The notes beneath the pieces were generated by a model. The model searched no databases. It was not told the DNA's origin and saw only the letters and a list, made by a program, of their open reading frames with translations. Below are positions 51,002 through 60,245 of a stretch of 64,000 nt of DNA, in pieces. Source of the DNA: CAVQJU01 sp963729215. GTDB lineage: Bacteria > Acidobacteriota > Vicinamibacteria > Vicinamibacterales > CAVVIG01. Made by a program: the position numbers and the translations under genes. Each line of letters opens with the position of its first letter. Positions within the stretch are counted from its first letter, which is position 1. The stretch spans positions 29,808-93,807 of the forward strand of contig CAVSND010000015.1 in the NCBI GenBank assembly GCA_963729215.1. The letters run 5' to 3'.

Positions 51002-53108
51002 CACCCTTGCTCTCGGGCTGAAACCTGACGCCGGATCCCTCGCGGAGGCGCGCTGACAGCCGGACGGCCTCTTCCTGCAGATGCTGCTGGACTCTGAACG
51101 GGGGTTCCCCGGGCACGGGCTCCCGCTTGCGGTAGACGCCGTCGCTGCCGAGCCACCTGCCCTTCACGTTGTCCCTGAACATCGAGCGGAGCACGTTCAG
51201 CACTCTGGCCCGCTGCGCAGCGTCCTCGACCGGAAACATGAGCTCGACGCGTTTATCGAGGTTTCGCGTCATCCAGTCGGCACTGGCGAGATAGACCTCT
51301 TCATCGCCGCCGTTCAGGAAGTAGTAGATGCGCGAGTGCTCCAGGAAACGGTCGACGATCGACGTCACCTCGATGCGCTCGCTCACATTCGGGACGCCAG
51401 GCCTGAGGGCGCAGATGCCACGAACGTTGAGCCGGATCTCGACGCCGGCCCGCGCCGCGCCGTACAAAGCCTCGATGATCTCCTGATCGGTGAGCGAATT
51501 CATCTTCGCGACAATCTCCGCGCGCTGGCCCGACTCGGCCCGGTGCCGCTCCCGCTCGATCAGCCTGAGGAACCGGCGGCGAAGCTCGGTCGGCGCCATC
51601 ACCAGTTTTTTCAGGCGCGGCGGATCGGAATAGCCGGTCAGCGCGCTGAAGAACGCGGTGGCATCCTCGGCAATCGCCTGCGAGGTGGTCATCAGGCCGA
51701 AATCGGTGTACAGCCGGGCGGTCCGCTCGTTGTAGTTCCCGGTTCCGAGGTGGACGTAGCGCTTGATCCCGTCGGGACGCTTCCGCACGATCAGGCAGAT
51801 CTTCGCGTGGATCTTGTAGCCGCGCACGCCGTAAATCACATGGGCTCCGGCTTCCTCGAGGGCGCGCGCCCACCGGATGTTGCGCTCTTCGTCGAACCGC
51901 GCGGTGAGCTCGACCAGCACGGTCACCTGCTTGCTGCGCTCGGCGGCCAGCTGCAGGCTCGCGATGATCGGCGAGCCGGTGCTCGTGCGGTACAACGTCT
52001 GCTTGATGGCGACGACGTCTGGATCGTCTGCGGCCTGGGCGACGAGGGCGACGACCGGGTCGTAGGTCTCGTACGGATGATGCAGGAGCAGCGGCCGCTC
52101 GTCGAGCAGCGAGAACAGATCCGTGTGCTGTGCGTCGGCCAACACGTCCACCGGGTGGTGGGCCGCATCGCGAGCCGCCTGCAGTTCCTGCAAATCGACG
52201 AGGCCGCTCAGCACGCGCATGTCGAGCGGACCCGGCGAAACGTAGACGTCCTCGAGGCCGACGTCGAGCTGACCTCGAAGCCACAGGACGAGCTCTTCCG
52301 ACGCCGCACCGCTGACCTCGAGCCGGGTGACGCCGCCACGGCGCCGCCGGCGCACTTCCCGCTCGACCATTTCCAACTGCGTTCGCCCGCCTTCGTCGTC
52401 GAGCTCCAGCTCGGCGTCGCGTGCCAGACGGACCGCCGCGAGCTCGAGAATCGCCTGCCCGGGAAACAGTAATCCGGCATGTGCCGCCACGATCTCCTCG
52501 AGCAGGACGAACGATCCGGGCTTGTCGATCGGCACGAGCCGCGAGAGGCCCGGCGGCACCTGGACGATGGCCCATCGCTGCTCGGCTTCGTCGGATCGAG
52601 CAGCGAGCCGCAGGGCGAGATTCAGGCTGAGCGACGAAATAAGGGGAAACGGGCGCGACGCGTCGATGGCGAGCGGCGTGAGCACCGGGAGAATGTCTGT
52701 GCGGAACAACTCTTCGAGCGCTTTCCGACGCCCCGTTTCGAGGTCGCTCCACGCAACGAGACGCACCCCGTACGTCGCGAGGGCCGGCATGAGCTTGTCC
52801 TGCACCAGCCGGTACAGCGAATCAACCAGGGCATGGGCGCGTTCGCTGACCGCCGAGAGCTGCTGCGCCGGTGTCAGGCCCGCCGGATCGGGAGCGACGT
52901 CTCCGTCGGCGACCGCGTGGAGCAGGCCGGCGACGCGCACCATGAAGAATTCGTCGAGGTTGGACGACACGATCGCCGCGAACTTGAGGCGCTCGACGAG
53001 CGGCGTGCTTTCATCCGCCGATTCTTCGAGCACGCGCTCGTTGAACGCCAGCCACGACAGCTCGCGGTTCAGATAGTGCTGCGGACCGTAAATGGCGTCA
53101 TCAGTCAC
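50970..53108 (-). CDS. ppk: Polyphosphate kinase 1
   Basis: 712 residues from GTG 53108 with GGAGG upstream. Motifs: NRELSWLAFNERVLEE (N-terminal), SSNLDEFFMVRVAGL, and the phosphate-transfer His453 in HLGTGNYNERTARLYTDFGL. C-terminal SADWMTRNLDKRVELMFPVE is the second ATP site. It makes polyphosphate from ATP, reversibly. The start overlaps the stop of the Ppx gene upstream, so ppx and ppk are translationally coupled: synthesis and breakdown in one operon. Confidence 0.96.
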   Translation of the reverse strand: MTDDAIYGPQHYLNRELSWLAFNERVLEESADESTPLVERLKFAAIVSSNLDEFFMVRVAGLLHAVADGDVAPDPAGLTPAQQLSAVSERAHALVDSLYRLVQDKLMPALATYGVRLVAWSDLETGRRKALEELFRTDILPVLTPLAIDASRPFPLISSLSLNLALRLAARSDEAEQRWAIVQVPPGLSRLVPIDKPGSFVLLEEIVAAHAGLLFPGQAILELAAVRLARDAELELDDEGGRTQLEMVEREVRRRRRGGVTRLEVSGAASEELVLWLRGQLDVGLEDVYVSPGPLDMRVLSGLVDLQELQAARDAAHHPVDVLADAQHTDLFSLLDERPLLLHHPYETYDPVVALVAQAADDPDVVAIKQTLYRTSTGSPIIASLQLAAERSKQVTVLVELTARFDEERNIRWARALEEAGAHVIYGVRGYKIHAKICLIVRKRPDGIKRYVHLGTGNYNERTARLYTDFGLMTTSQAIAEDATAFFSALTGYSDPPRLKKLVMAPTELRRRFLRLIERERHRAESGQRAEIVAKMNSLTDQEIIEALYGAARAGVEIRLNVRGICALRPGVPNVSERIEVTSIVDRFLEHSRIYYFLNGGDEEVYLASADWMTRNLDKRVELMFPVEDAAQRARVLNVLRSMFRDNVKGRWLGSDGVYRKREPVPGEPPFRVQQHLQEEAVRLSARLREGSGVRFQPESKGVRARSPQRPS

Positions 53109-54621
53109 CGCCGACTCCTCCCCGACGAACGACGAGCTCCTGCCCGAACGTCTCGGCAAACATGTCGCTCCGCGCGGTCGCGACCAGCTGCTCCATCGTC
53201 AGGTCGCCCGACCCGTCGATTTCCAGGATCCAGGAGCGCTCGCCGCGCTGAATGCGAAGCGTCGTGACCTTCTGCAAGTGCTCGGCGTCGAGCGCGTTGG
53301 CCACGCGAAGGAGAGCCGCAAGTTTGTTCACCACCAGGCGGGCTCTGCGATCCAGGGCGACGTACGGCAGATGCGTTTTCTGCGGTGTCCCCCGCCGGTG
53401 GTAGCGTGCGACGTTCGAGACGATGGCGGTTTCCTCGTAAGACAAGCCGAAAATCTGCGAGGACATCAGCAGGTACTGGGAGTGCTTGTGATGCGCGCGC
53501 AGCGAGACGTAGACCCCGATGTCGTGGAGCAGGGCCGCCACCTGCAGCAGCGACCGTTCCCGCGCGCCGAGGCCGTGTTCTCCTTCGAGCACGTCGAACA
53601 GCTGTACCGCCAGGGCGGCCACGTGAGCGCCGTGCGGGCGATCGAACCGGTACTTGTGGCCGAGCGCTTCGGCGCTCGCCAGCAGCTGGCTTTCGCGGTC
53701 TTCAGCGCGAAGACCACCGCCCGGATCGACAAGGTTCAGCAGAATTCCCGTTCGCAGCGACGCGTCGGACACGACGAGCTTCTCGGCCGCGGTCTCGGAA
53801 AGAAGCGTCCGATATACCAGCAGCGCCGGCACGAGCGTCTCGGCCTCCACGGCGGGCAGCCGGAAGCGATCCACCAGCTGCTCCTCGTCCAGCCGTTCCA
53901 CCTGATCGCAGAAGGCAAAGAACGACTCGCGCGTAATTTCACGCACGTGAGAGTCGTCCGCCTCTTCGAGGATCTGGGAGGCGGCAAAGCGGACGTCGCC
54001 GCCGATCGCGATCATCTGCGTCACGCGATGCAGCGGGTTGTCGAGTTGGACCTCGTCCACGACATTCGCGATGCTGCGTTTCAGGAGCGCGAGCTGGACG
54101 TCGTGCGTCAGGCGGTGGAGGTTCAGCTGCTGGCGCAGCCTGATCGCCCCGAGCGCGTACACGCCGGATCGGTTCGGCTGGCCGAAGTGAAGCAGCGTGA
54201 GGCTCGTGCTGCCGCCGCCGACCTCGATGAGCAGCGTCCACGCGGCCCGATGACGGCGCGCCTGCTGGACGGCGAGGAAGACGAGGCGGCTCTCTTCGGC
54301 TTCGTCGAGAAGCTCGAAGTCGATGCCGGTTCGCTGTTTGATTCGATCCAGGAAAGTGTCGACGTTGCGGGCTTCCCGGACCGCACTGGTCGCTACGGCA
54401 CGTACCCGCGCGACGCCGTAACCATCGATGATGTGGCGGAACCCCTCCAGCGCGGCGACAGCGGCTTCGACCGTTCGGGAACGAATGGTGCCTGTCGAAA
54501 AGGTGTCCCGGCCGAGCAGCACGCCGCGGGAGGCTTCCTCGACGATCCGAATCGCCCGGTTCGGCGCGATTTCGGCAATCACCAGGCGGATCGCACTGGC
54601 GCCCATGTCGAGGACGGCCAC
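53101..54621 (-). CDS. ppx: Exopolyphosphatase Ppx/GppA family with HD domain
   Basis: 506 residues from GTG 54621. ASKHA-type phosphatase core with DMGASAIRLV (phosphate-1 loop) and LLIEVGGGSTSLTLL (phosphate-2), followed by an HD-type domain with LLHDIGVYVSLRAHHKHSQY. The expected N-terminal leader MSEKA-NESASPELVAV would be in frame from ATG 54661 if one base in an A-rich run near 54650 were removed. It degrades polyphosphate or pppGpp. Its stop overlaps ppk. Divergent from the APC-MgtE fusion. Confidence 0.92.
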   Translation of the reverse strand: MAVLDMGASAIRLVIAEIAPNRAIRIVEEASRGVLLGRDTFSTGTIRSRTVEAAVAALEGFRHIIDGYGVARVRAVATSAVREARNVDTFLDRIKQRTGIDFELLDEAEESRLVFLAVQQARRHRAAWTLLIEVGGGSTSLTLLHFGQPNRSGVYALGAIRLRQQLNLHRLTHDVQLALLKRSIANVVDEVQLDNPLHRVTQMIAIGGDVRFAASQILEEADDSHVREITRESFFAFCDQVERLDEEQLVDRFRLPAVEAETLVPALLVYRTLLSETAAEKLVVSDASLRTGILLNLVDPGGGLRAEDRESQLLASAEALGHKYRFDRPHGAHVAALAVQLFDVLEGEHGLGARERSLLQVAALLHDIGVYVSLRAHHKHSQYLLMSSQIFGLSYEETAIVSNVARYHRRGTPQKTHLPYVALDRRARLVVNKLAALLRVANALDAEHLQKVTTLRIQRGERSWILEIDGSGDLTMEQLVATARSDMFAETFGQELVVRRGGVGGD

Positions 54622-54903
54622 CAGCTCCGGCGACGCAGATTCGTTTGGCTTTTTCGCTCATCGTGATGAAGGCACGCGACGAAGCTACTGAACGCCTGCG
54701 GTCTCGGGCAGCTCAAGTATTGCCTCACGATACTCCATGCCCTGTCACATCGATGAAACGACTGACGCGCCCCAGCGCCTGACCATTCTCTCTGTTACGC
54801 GCGCGCGTCCCGTTTCGCGGAGAATAGACCGTCCAAGAGGCCCGCCATCGCGATTCTGCCTGTCTCGGAACGTATCCGCGTCGTCCTTGCCACAAGGACG
54901 CTG

Positions 54904-57900
54904 GTGTCGTACGTCCCGGTCTGGCGTGCGACCGTCCGTGCGCTGACGGAGCTCGGCTGCGCCGCTTTCTTCATCGGCGGAATGGCCTCGGCAGGCCTCG
55001 GCGCGGTGGGTCCGTGGGCCGTGCTCGCCATCGTGCTGCTCGGCGTCGTCGTGCGCGCCGGTGATCTCGAGGCGCGCGCCCTCTTTGTGCGCGGCGGCCT
55101 GTACGGCAGCGTCCGCGAAACACTCGGTGAACGGCCAGCGGCCATTGCCGTTTCGGCGCTCCTTGCCGATCGCCTCATGCTTGGCGCGCTGGCCGCCGTC
55201 GTAGCCGCCCACTACGTCGTCGTGTTCGGCCGGAGCGTCGCCGGTGTCACATCGCCAAGCCTGGTTGGCGACAGCGGGCCCATGACGTTCGCGCTGGCCG
55301 CGATCGGGATCGTCTGGTGGCTCCAGCGCCAGGGACGGTCGCCCGGCGAGCGCACGGTGGCGCAGGCGATCGGGGCCTCGGTAGTCGTGCTGGTCGTCCT
55401 TGTTGCCTCGGCGACGCTCTCAGTCGTGTTTTCGTCGAGAGTCCTCATTCCCCTTCAGACACCGCGGGTCGGCCCGCTGGCCCTCGTGGCGGCGCTGGGC
55501 TTCGTGTTGTCGGCGCTCGGCAGCGTCGAGTCGCTGGGCCAGGCTGCCATGGACCTCGAGCAGCCGCGAATCCGCAATTTGCAGCGAGTCGTGCGGCTCG
55601 TCAGCGCCTACAGCATCGCCATCACGGCGGGTCTGGCCTTTCTGTACGCACTCACGGTGCGCGATCAGCCCACCTGGAGCCACGCACCGCTCGCGGGCAT
55701 TGCCTATCAGCTGGCACTTCCCTCGTGGCTGCGTCACGTGCTCCTGTCGCTGGTGGCGGCCGCGGCCGCGGTGTTCCTGGCGGCCACAATCCGTTCCAGC
55801 ACGCGCGGCGCCTATGGCGTGCTGGCGCGGCTGGTGGACGAAGGCTTCCTCGACGAACGCTGGCGGGCCCTGCATCACCGATTCGGAACACCGTGGCGCA
55901 GCATCGACACGGTCGCCGTCGCCCAGGTCGCCATCGTGCTGCTGTCGGGAGGCGAGACGTCGTGGATCGCGCGTGGCTACGCGGTCGCCGTGGTCATCAC
56001 GGCAGTCCTCAAGCTGGCCGCCCTCGTCCGGTACCGCAAGCTTCGCACCGAACCCCGCGCGTACCGGATGCCGTTGAACGTCACCATTCGCGGACGCGAG
56101 TGGCCGGTCGGCCTGATCATCCCGGCGGTGCTTCTGATCCTCGCGCTCGGCGGCCTTGCGGCGACGGCCGACCCGCCCTCGCTTGCGGGCATGGCCCTCA
56201 TCGGGGTGCTGACCGCCGCTCTCGTGTCTTCGAAACGATCCGTCGCCTCCCAGCCCGATCGCCCGGGCCTGATGCTCGACGAATTCCAGCTGCTGCCCTC
56301 AGACGACGTGGATCTGCGGCACATCGAAGCGCGCCCTGGGAACTTCCTGGTGCCCGTCCGCCGGCCTCACGCCACCACCCATCTTGTCAGCGCCATCCGG
56401 GCTGCGGGCGACCGCGACGTCGTGGCGATGACCGTCCGCCTCGTCGGCGTCGACGTGCCCGACGATCCCACGCAGGATCCGCGCGCCACCGAACACGAAC
56501 GGCTGCTGTTCTCCGCCGTCATGGCGGCGGCTGAGCGCGAAGGACGCGCCGTGCGGCTGATGGTCGTGCCCGGCGTGAACGTCTTCGACTCGATCATCGA
56601 GACCGCGCTGCGGCTGAAATCTGCCGAGATTCACACCGGCGAATCGGAAACGCTCTCCGCCGACGACCAGGCACGGCTGCTGGGCGAGGCCTGGGAGCGC
56701 GCGAGCAAGCCGTCCGGCGTGGACGTTCGCCTCGTGGTGTATCACCCGCGGGGCAGCACGGCCGCGTACCACCTGGGCGCGCACGCGCCGGCGCTCCGCC
56801 CCGAAGACTTCGAACACGTCCATCGGCTCTGGCTCGACGTGGTCAGGGCCGTTGGTTCGAGCGTGCACCATCACGACGTGGTGCGCGCGGCATTGATGCT
56901 TATGGAACACGAATTGAGTGGCCCCAACCGCGACGCCACGCTGGAGCTCGTGCGCGACACCGCACGGCCGGCCGACGAGATCGCCGCGATCATCCGCGAA
57001 CGCGATTTCAGCCGGCTCCGCGACGTCCTGCGCAACCGGCCGGGCAGCGATGTCGCCGTGGTGCTCGCCAACCTCTCGCTCGATCAGCGCGTCCTGGTCT
57101 TCCGCATCCTCCCTCGGATCACCGCAGCCGACACCTTCGCGTACTTGTCGACCGACGCACAGAACGCGCTCCTGCGCGCGATGGCGTCGGACGAGGCGGC
57201 GGCGCTGCTGAACGACATGGCGCCCGACGATCGGACCGCCCTGCTCGACGAGCTCCCGGCTGAGGCGACACGCCAGCTGCTCGCGCTGCTGACGCCGGAA
57301 GAGCGCGCGGAAGCGGTCCAGCTGCTCGGCTACCCGGAGGGCTCGATCGGGCGACTCATGACGCCGCACTACGTGCGCGTCAAGGAAGACTGGACCGTGG
57401 CCCACGTCCTGGAACACATCCGCACCCACGGCCAGGACAGCGAGACGCTGAACGTCATTTACGTCGTCGACGAGGGCGGACTGCTGATCGACGACATCCA
57501 CATCCGCGAGTTCCTCCTGACCGATCCCTCCCACACGGTCAAGAGCCTCATGGACCGGCGGTTTGTGGCGCTGAAGGCCACCGACGCCCAGGAAACGGCC
57601 GTCCGGGTGTTCAAGGCGGAGGACCGCACCGCGCTGCCGGTGACCGACTCGACCGGCGTTCTCATCGGCATCGTGACCGTCGACGACATGCTCGACGTGG
57701 CCGAGCAGGCGGCGACCGAGGAAATCCAGCGGTTCGGCGGCTCCGAGGCCCTGGACGAGCCCTACATGGACATCGCGTTCAGGCGCATGGTGCAGAAGCG
57801 CGCGGGCTGGCTCACGGCGCTCTTCCTCGGAGAGATGCTCACGGCGACGGCGATGGGCTTCTTCGAGAAGGAAATCGCCAAGGCGGTCGTCCTCGCCCTG

Positions 57901-58413
57901 TTCGTGCCGTTGATCATTTCGAGCGGCGGCAACTCCGGGTCGCAGGCGTCGACGCTGGTGATCCGCGCGCTGGCGCTGGGCGAAGTCACGCTGCGCGACT
58001 GGTGGCGCGTGATGCGACGCGAAATAGGCGCGGGCCTGGCGCTCGGCGGCATCCTCGGAGCGATCGGCTTTCTGCGAATTACCGTGTGGTCCGCGTTCTC
58101 GACCATCTACGGCGAGCACTGGATGCTCGTCGCTGCCACCGTGTCGCTGTCGCTCGTCGGCGTCGTGTTATGGGGCACGCTGATCGGGTCGCTGCTGCCC
58201 TTCCTGCTGCGGCGGCTCGGCTTCGATCCCGCGACATCGTCGGCGCCCTTCGTGGCGACGCTGGTGGACGTGACTGGCCTCGTGATCTATTTCACCGTCG
58301 GGATCGTCATCCTGCGAGGCACGGGCTGTGAACTGTCCGTCTGCTTTCGGACTGCTTCAGTCGATGAAGACTGGTGCCGATCTGAATCCTCCTGCGTCAC
58401 GACACCATCCTGA
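54904..58413 (+). CDS. Giant fusion: APC-type permease, cytoplasmic domain, MgtE Mg2+ channel
   Basis: 1169 residues from GTG 54904 without interruption. Residues 1-435: eleven or twelve membrane segments of an APC-superfamily permease (SAGLGAVGPWAVLAIVLLGV, RFGTPWRSIDTVAVAQVAIV). About 440-685: a soluble region with USP-like alternation (NFLVPVRRPHATTHLVSAI, VRLMVVPGVNVFDSIIETAL). From about 690: MgtE N domain (LPAEATRQLLALLTPEERAE), CBS pair (GRLMTPHYVRVKED, DDMLDVAEQAATEEIQ), and the channel with SSGGNSGSQASTLVIRALAL. MgtE is a Mg2+ channel gated by cytoplasmic Mg2+. The last 25 residues past ILRGTG are probably artefactual: one missing base near 58323 would give a stop at 58329-58331. Confidence 0.88.
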   Translation: MSYVPVWRATVRALTELGCAAFFIGGMASAGLGAVGPWAVLAIVLLGVVVRAGDLEARALFVRGGLYGSVRETLGERPAAIAVSALLADRLMLGALAAVVAAHYVVVFGRSVAGVTSPSLVGDSGPMTFALAAIGIVWWLQRQGRSPGERTVAQAIGASVVVLVVLVASATLSVVFSSRVLIPLQTPRVGPLALVAALGFVLSALGSVESLGQAAMDLEQPRIRNLQRVVRLVSAYSIAITAGLAFLYALTVRDQPTWSHAPLAGIAYQLALPSWLRHVLLSLVAAAAAVFLAATIRSSTRGAYGVLARLVDEGFLDERWRALHHRFGTPWRSIDTVAVAQVAIVLLSGGETSWIARGYAVAVVITAVLKLAALVRYRKLRTEPRAYRMPLNVTIRGREWPVGLIIPAVLLILALGGLAATADPPSLAGMALIGVLTAALVSSKRSVASQPDRPGLMLDEFQLLPSDDVDLRHIEARPGNFLVPVRRPHATTHLVSAIRAAGDRDVVAMTVRLVGVDVPDDPTQDPRATEHERLLFSAVMAAAEREGRAVRLMVVPGVNVFDSIIETALRLKSAEIHTGESETLSADDQARLLGEAWERASKPSGVDVRLVVYHPRGSTAAYHLGAHAPALRPEDFEHVHRLWLDVVRAVGSSVHHHDVVRAALMLMEHELSGPNRDATLELVRDTARPADEIAAIIRERDFSRLRDVLRNRPGSDVAVVLANLSLDQRVLVFRILPRITAADTFAYLSTDAQNALLRAMASDEAAALLNDMAPDDRTALLDELPAEATRQLLALLTPEERAEAVQLLGYPEGSIGRLMTPHYVRVKEDWTVAHVLEHIRTHGQDSETLNVIYVVDEGGLLIDDIHIREFLLTDPSHTVKSLMDRRFVALKATDAQETAVRVFKAEDRTALPVTDSTGVLIGIVTVDDMLDVAEQAATEEIQRFGGSEALDEPYMDIAFRRMVQKRAGWLTALFLGEMLTATAMGFFEKEIAKAVVLALFVPLIISSGGNSGSQASTLVIRALALGEVTLRDWWRVMRREIGAGLALGGILGAIGFLRITVWSAFSTIYGEHWMLVAATVSLSLVGVVLWGTLIGSLLPFLLRRLGFDPATSSAPFVATLVDVTGLVIYFTVGIVILRGTGCELSVCFRTASVDEDWCRSESSCVTTPS

Positions 58414-58474
58414 TTCATGACCCGCCCGCTGCGTCGATACACGCTACTGGCACTAGCCCGGTGAGGACGCCCTG

Positions 58475-59129
58475 CTACGTTAGTGGGTTGCTGGCACTGG
58501 CATTGATCTGGGCGATCGGCGCATTCGCGATCGGCGACGAAGCAGCCTCGCGAGGCGCGACCGGATGGAAGCCATAAACAAACGCCTTGAACTCGGCGTG
58601 CAGAAAATCTGCGCCGAAGTTGTAGGTCTTCATTTCCCTGAACGCCTGGTCGGCCGTCCAGCCCTGCCCTGTCATGCGATATGCCGCGGTCATCACGCCC
58701 GTGCGATGGCGTCCCCCGACGCAATGCACGTAGACCGGTTCGTTGGCCGGATCGTTCACGATGCCCAGGAACTCGGCAAGCTGCCCGGCGGTGGGCGGCT
58801 CGTGCGTGGTCATGGGAATCCGGACGTACTTCATGCCGGCCTGCTCGGTCATCCGCCGTTCATTGGGATCGTTGTCGTCGCTGGTCAGATCGATCACGGT
58901 CTTCACGCCGAGAGCCGAGAGGTCCGTGTAGTCCTGCCCCGCGGGCTGGGCGCCCCGGTAGTATTTCTCCGTGACCTGCCCGAAGTTGTCGATGCGAATC
59001 GTCGGCGCGCTGGCAACGTTGGCGGTCAGCGCGCGTGACTTCGGCACGCGCGACGAAGGGATACGTGAGGGAGACGGCGACGAGTAACGCTGCAGTCGAG
59101 CTAACGCGAAGCCTGGGAGCGAGACTCAT
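58475..59129 (-). CDS. Exported dual-specificity/tyrosine phosphatase-like protein (one frameshift)
   Basis: About 215 residues. The leader MSLAPRLRVSSTAALLVAV, ending FVARA, lies in one frame; one base slips near 59040 and the mature domain follows (IRIDNFGQVTEKYYRGAQPA). It carries DLSALGVKTVIDLTSDDNDP and the phosphatase loop HCVGGRHRTG (C-x5-R). It removes phosphate from phosphotyrosine, other phosphoesters or phosphoinositides in the periplasm. Similar proteins in Acidobacteriota are annotated as protein tyrosine phosphatases. Tail rich in Ala/Asn. Confidence 0.84.
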
Positions 59130-59352
59130 GTGTGGCCCTCCGGGAGTGGCGATCGTTATTGCAAAGCAGTGCTTGGGGCGCCTGGCTCAAACAGAGCAAA
59201 TCCGGTACCACGGGAGACCATGCCAATTCCGGGTTCAAGAGGTCGTGAACTGTCCTCAGGTTGCCTCATTCTCGAGTCTCCGCGGACAGCCCATCTACAA
59301 ATCGGCGCCAGTCGCACGTCGCTGAAGCTTCGACGAGCCCAGCCTCGCGCCT

Positions 59353-60245
59353 TCAGTCCCCCGTGCGCCTCACGAGCAGGGCCACGCCATGGCCCGGCAT
59401 CATCACCGGTGTGAGCGCCCAGTAGTCGGCACGATGGTGCACGACCGTCCGTCCGGCAATCGACCCCACGCCCGCACCAAACACGACGTCGCTCAGCCAA
59501 TGGCGGTTGTCATGCAGGCGCGACACGGCCACATACGAGGCGATGCCGTAGCCCAGGATGGCCTTCCGCCACCCAGGTGCCGTTCGATCACCGTCGCCGC
59601 GGCAAAGGTAATGGCGGCGTGGCCCGAGGGAAACGACAGCGAATTGCTGCCGTCCGGACGAAGACGCTGCGTCGAAAACTTGAGGGGCTCAACGAGCATC
59701 TCCGTGAGGATCTGCGCCTGGACCAGGTCCATCCCGAGATGCGCGACCTTGGGCTGATTACGCCAGCGGCCAAATGCGTACGTGCCAATCGACATGGCGA
59801 TCTGCTCAGGCGTGCCACCGAGATATTTTCCGGGCGCCCACCAGTCGTCGCCGGTGTCGTTCTGGCTTTGCAAATGAGCGTTCAACGAAGCATCGGCTGG
59901 ATGGGCCGCGAGCGCCAACCCTCCGCCGAGTGCGGCGAGGTAGACATTCTGCATCTCGGGCAAGTGCTTGATGTCCTCTCCGAGATTACCCACCAGCGCA
60001 CGAAGCCCGGTGTGGGTGGGCGTGGGTGGTTCCTTGGCATCGGCGTTCTGTTCCTGCCGGTCCACAGGCGCCGACGTGTCTGTCTGATCCGCTGCAGACG
60101 CAACCGCCCAACCCCCCAGCGCCAGGACCAGCGCGAATGTCACGATCGAATACCTGGAGCCGCAGCCTCCGCACGCCGCAACACCACGCTCACGGAGCCT
60201 GGGAGACGCGGCAGGGACCTGACATCCATCCCCAGGGAACGACAT
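59353..60245 (-). CDS. PAP2-family membrane phosphatase (one frameshift)
   Basis: About 297 residues. Signal-like leader VTFALVLALGGWAVASAADQ; the mature part has phosphatase motif 1 KFSTQRLRPDG, motif 2 SFPSGHAAITFAAAT, and, after a one-base slip near 59578, motif 3 SRLHDNRHWLSDVVFGAGVG. The three together define the PAP2 acid phosphatase superfamily (lipid phosphatase or haloperoxidase fold). It probably dephosphorylates lipid or undecaprenyl phosphates in the periplasm. The start is uncertain: GTG 60143 gives a shorter leader and avoids overlapping the next gene by 56 bases. Confidence 0.82.

Noticed and set aside
51081..54666. Two 460-520-residue open frames opposite ppk and ppx
   Set aside because: Shadows of well-conserved genes; no motifs of their own.
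56299..58119. 606-residue open frame opposite the MgtE part of the fusion
   Set aside because: Arg/Asp/His-rich shadow; the plus strand carries conserved MgtE motifs.
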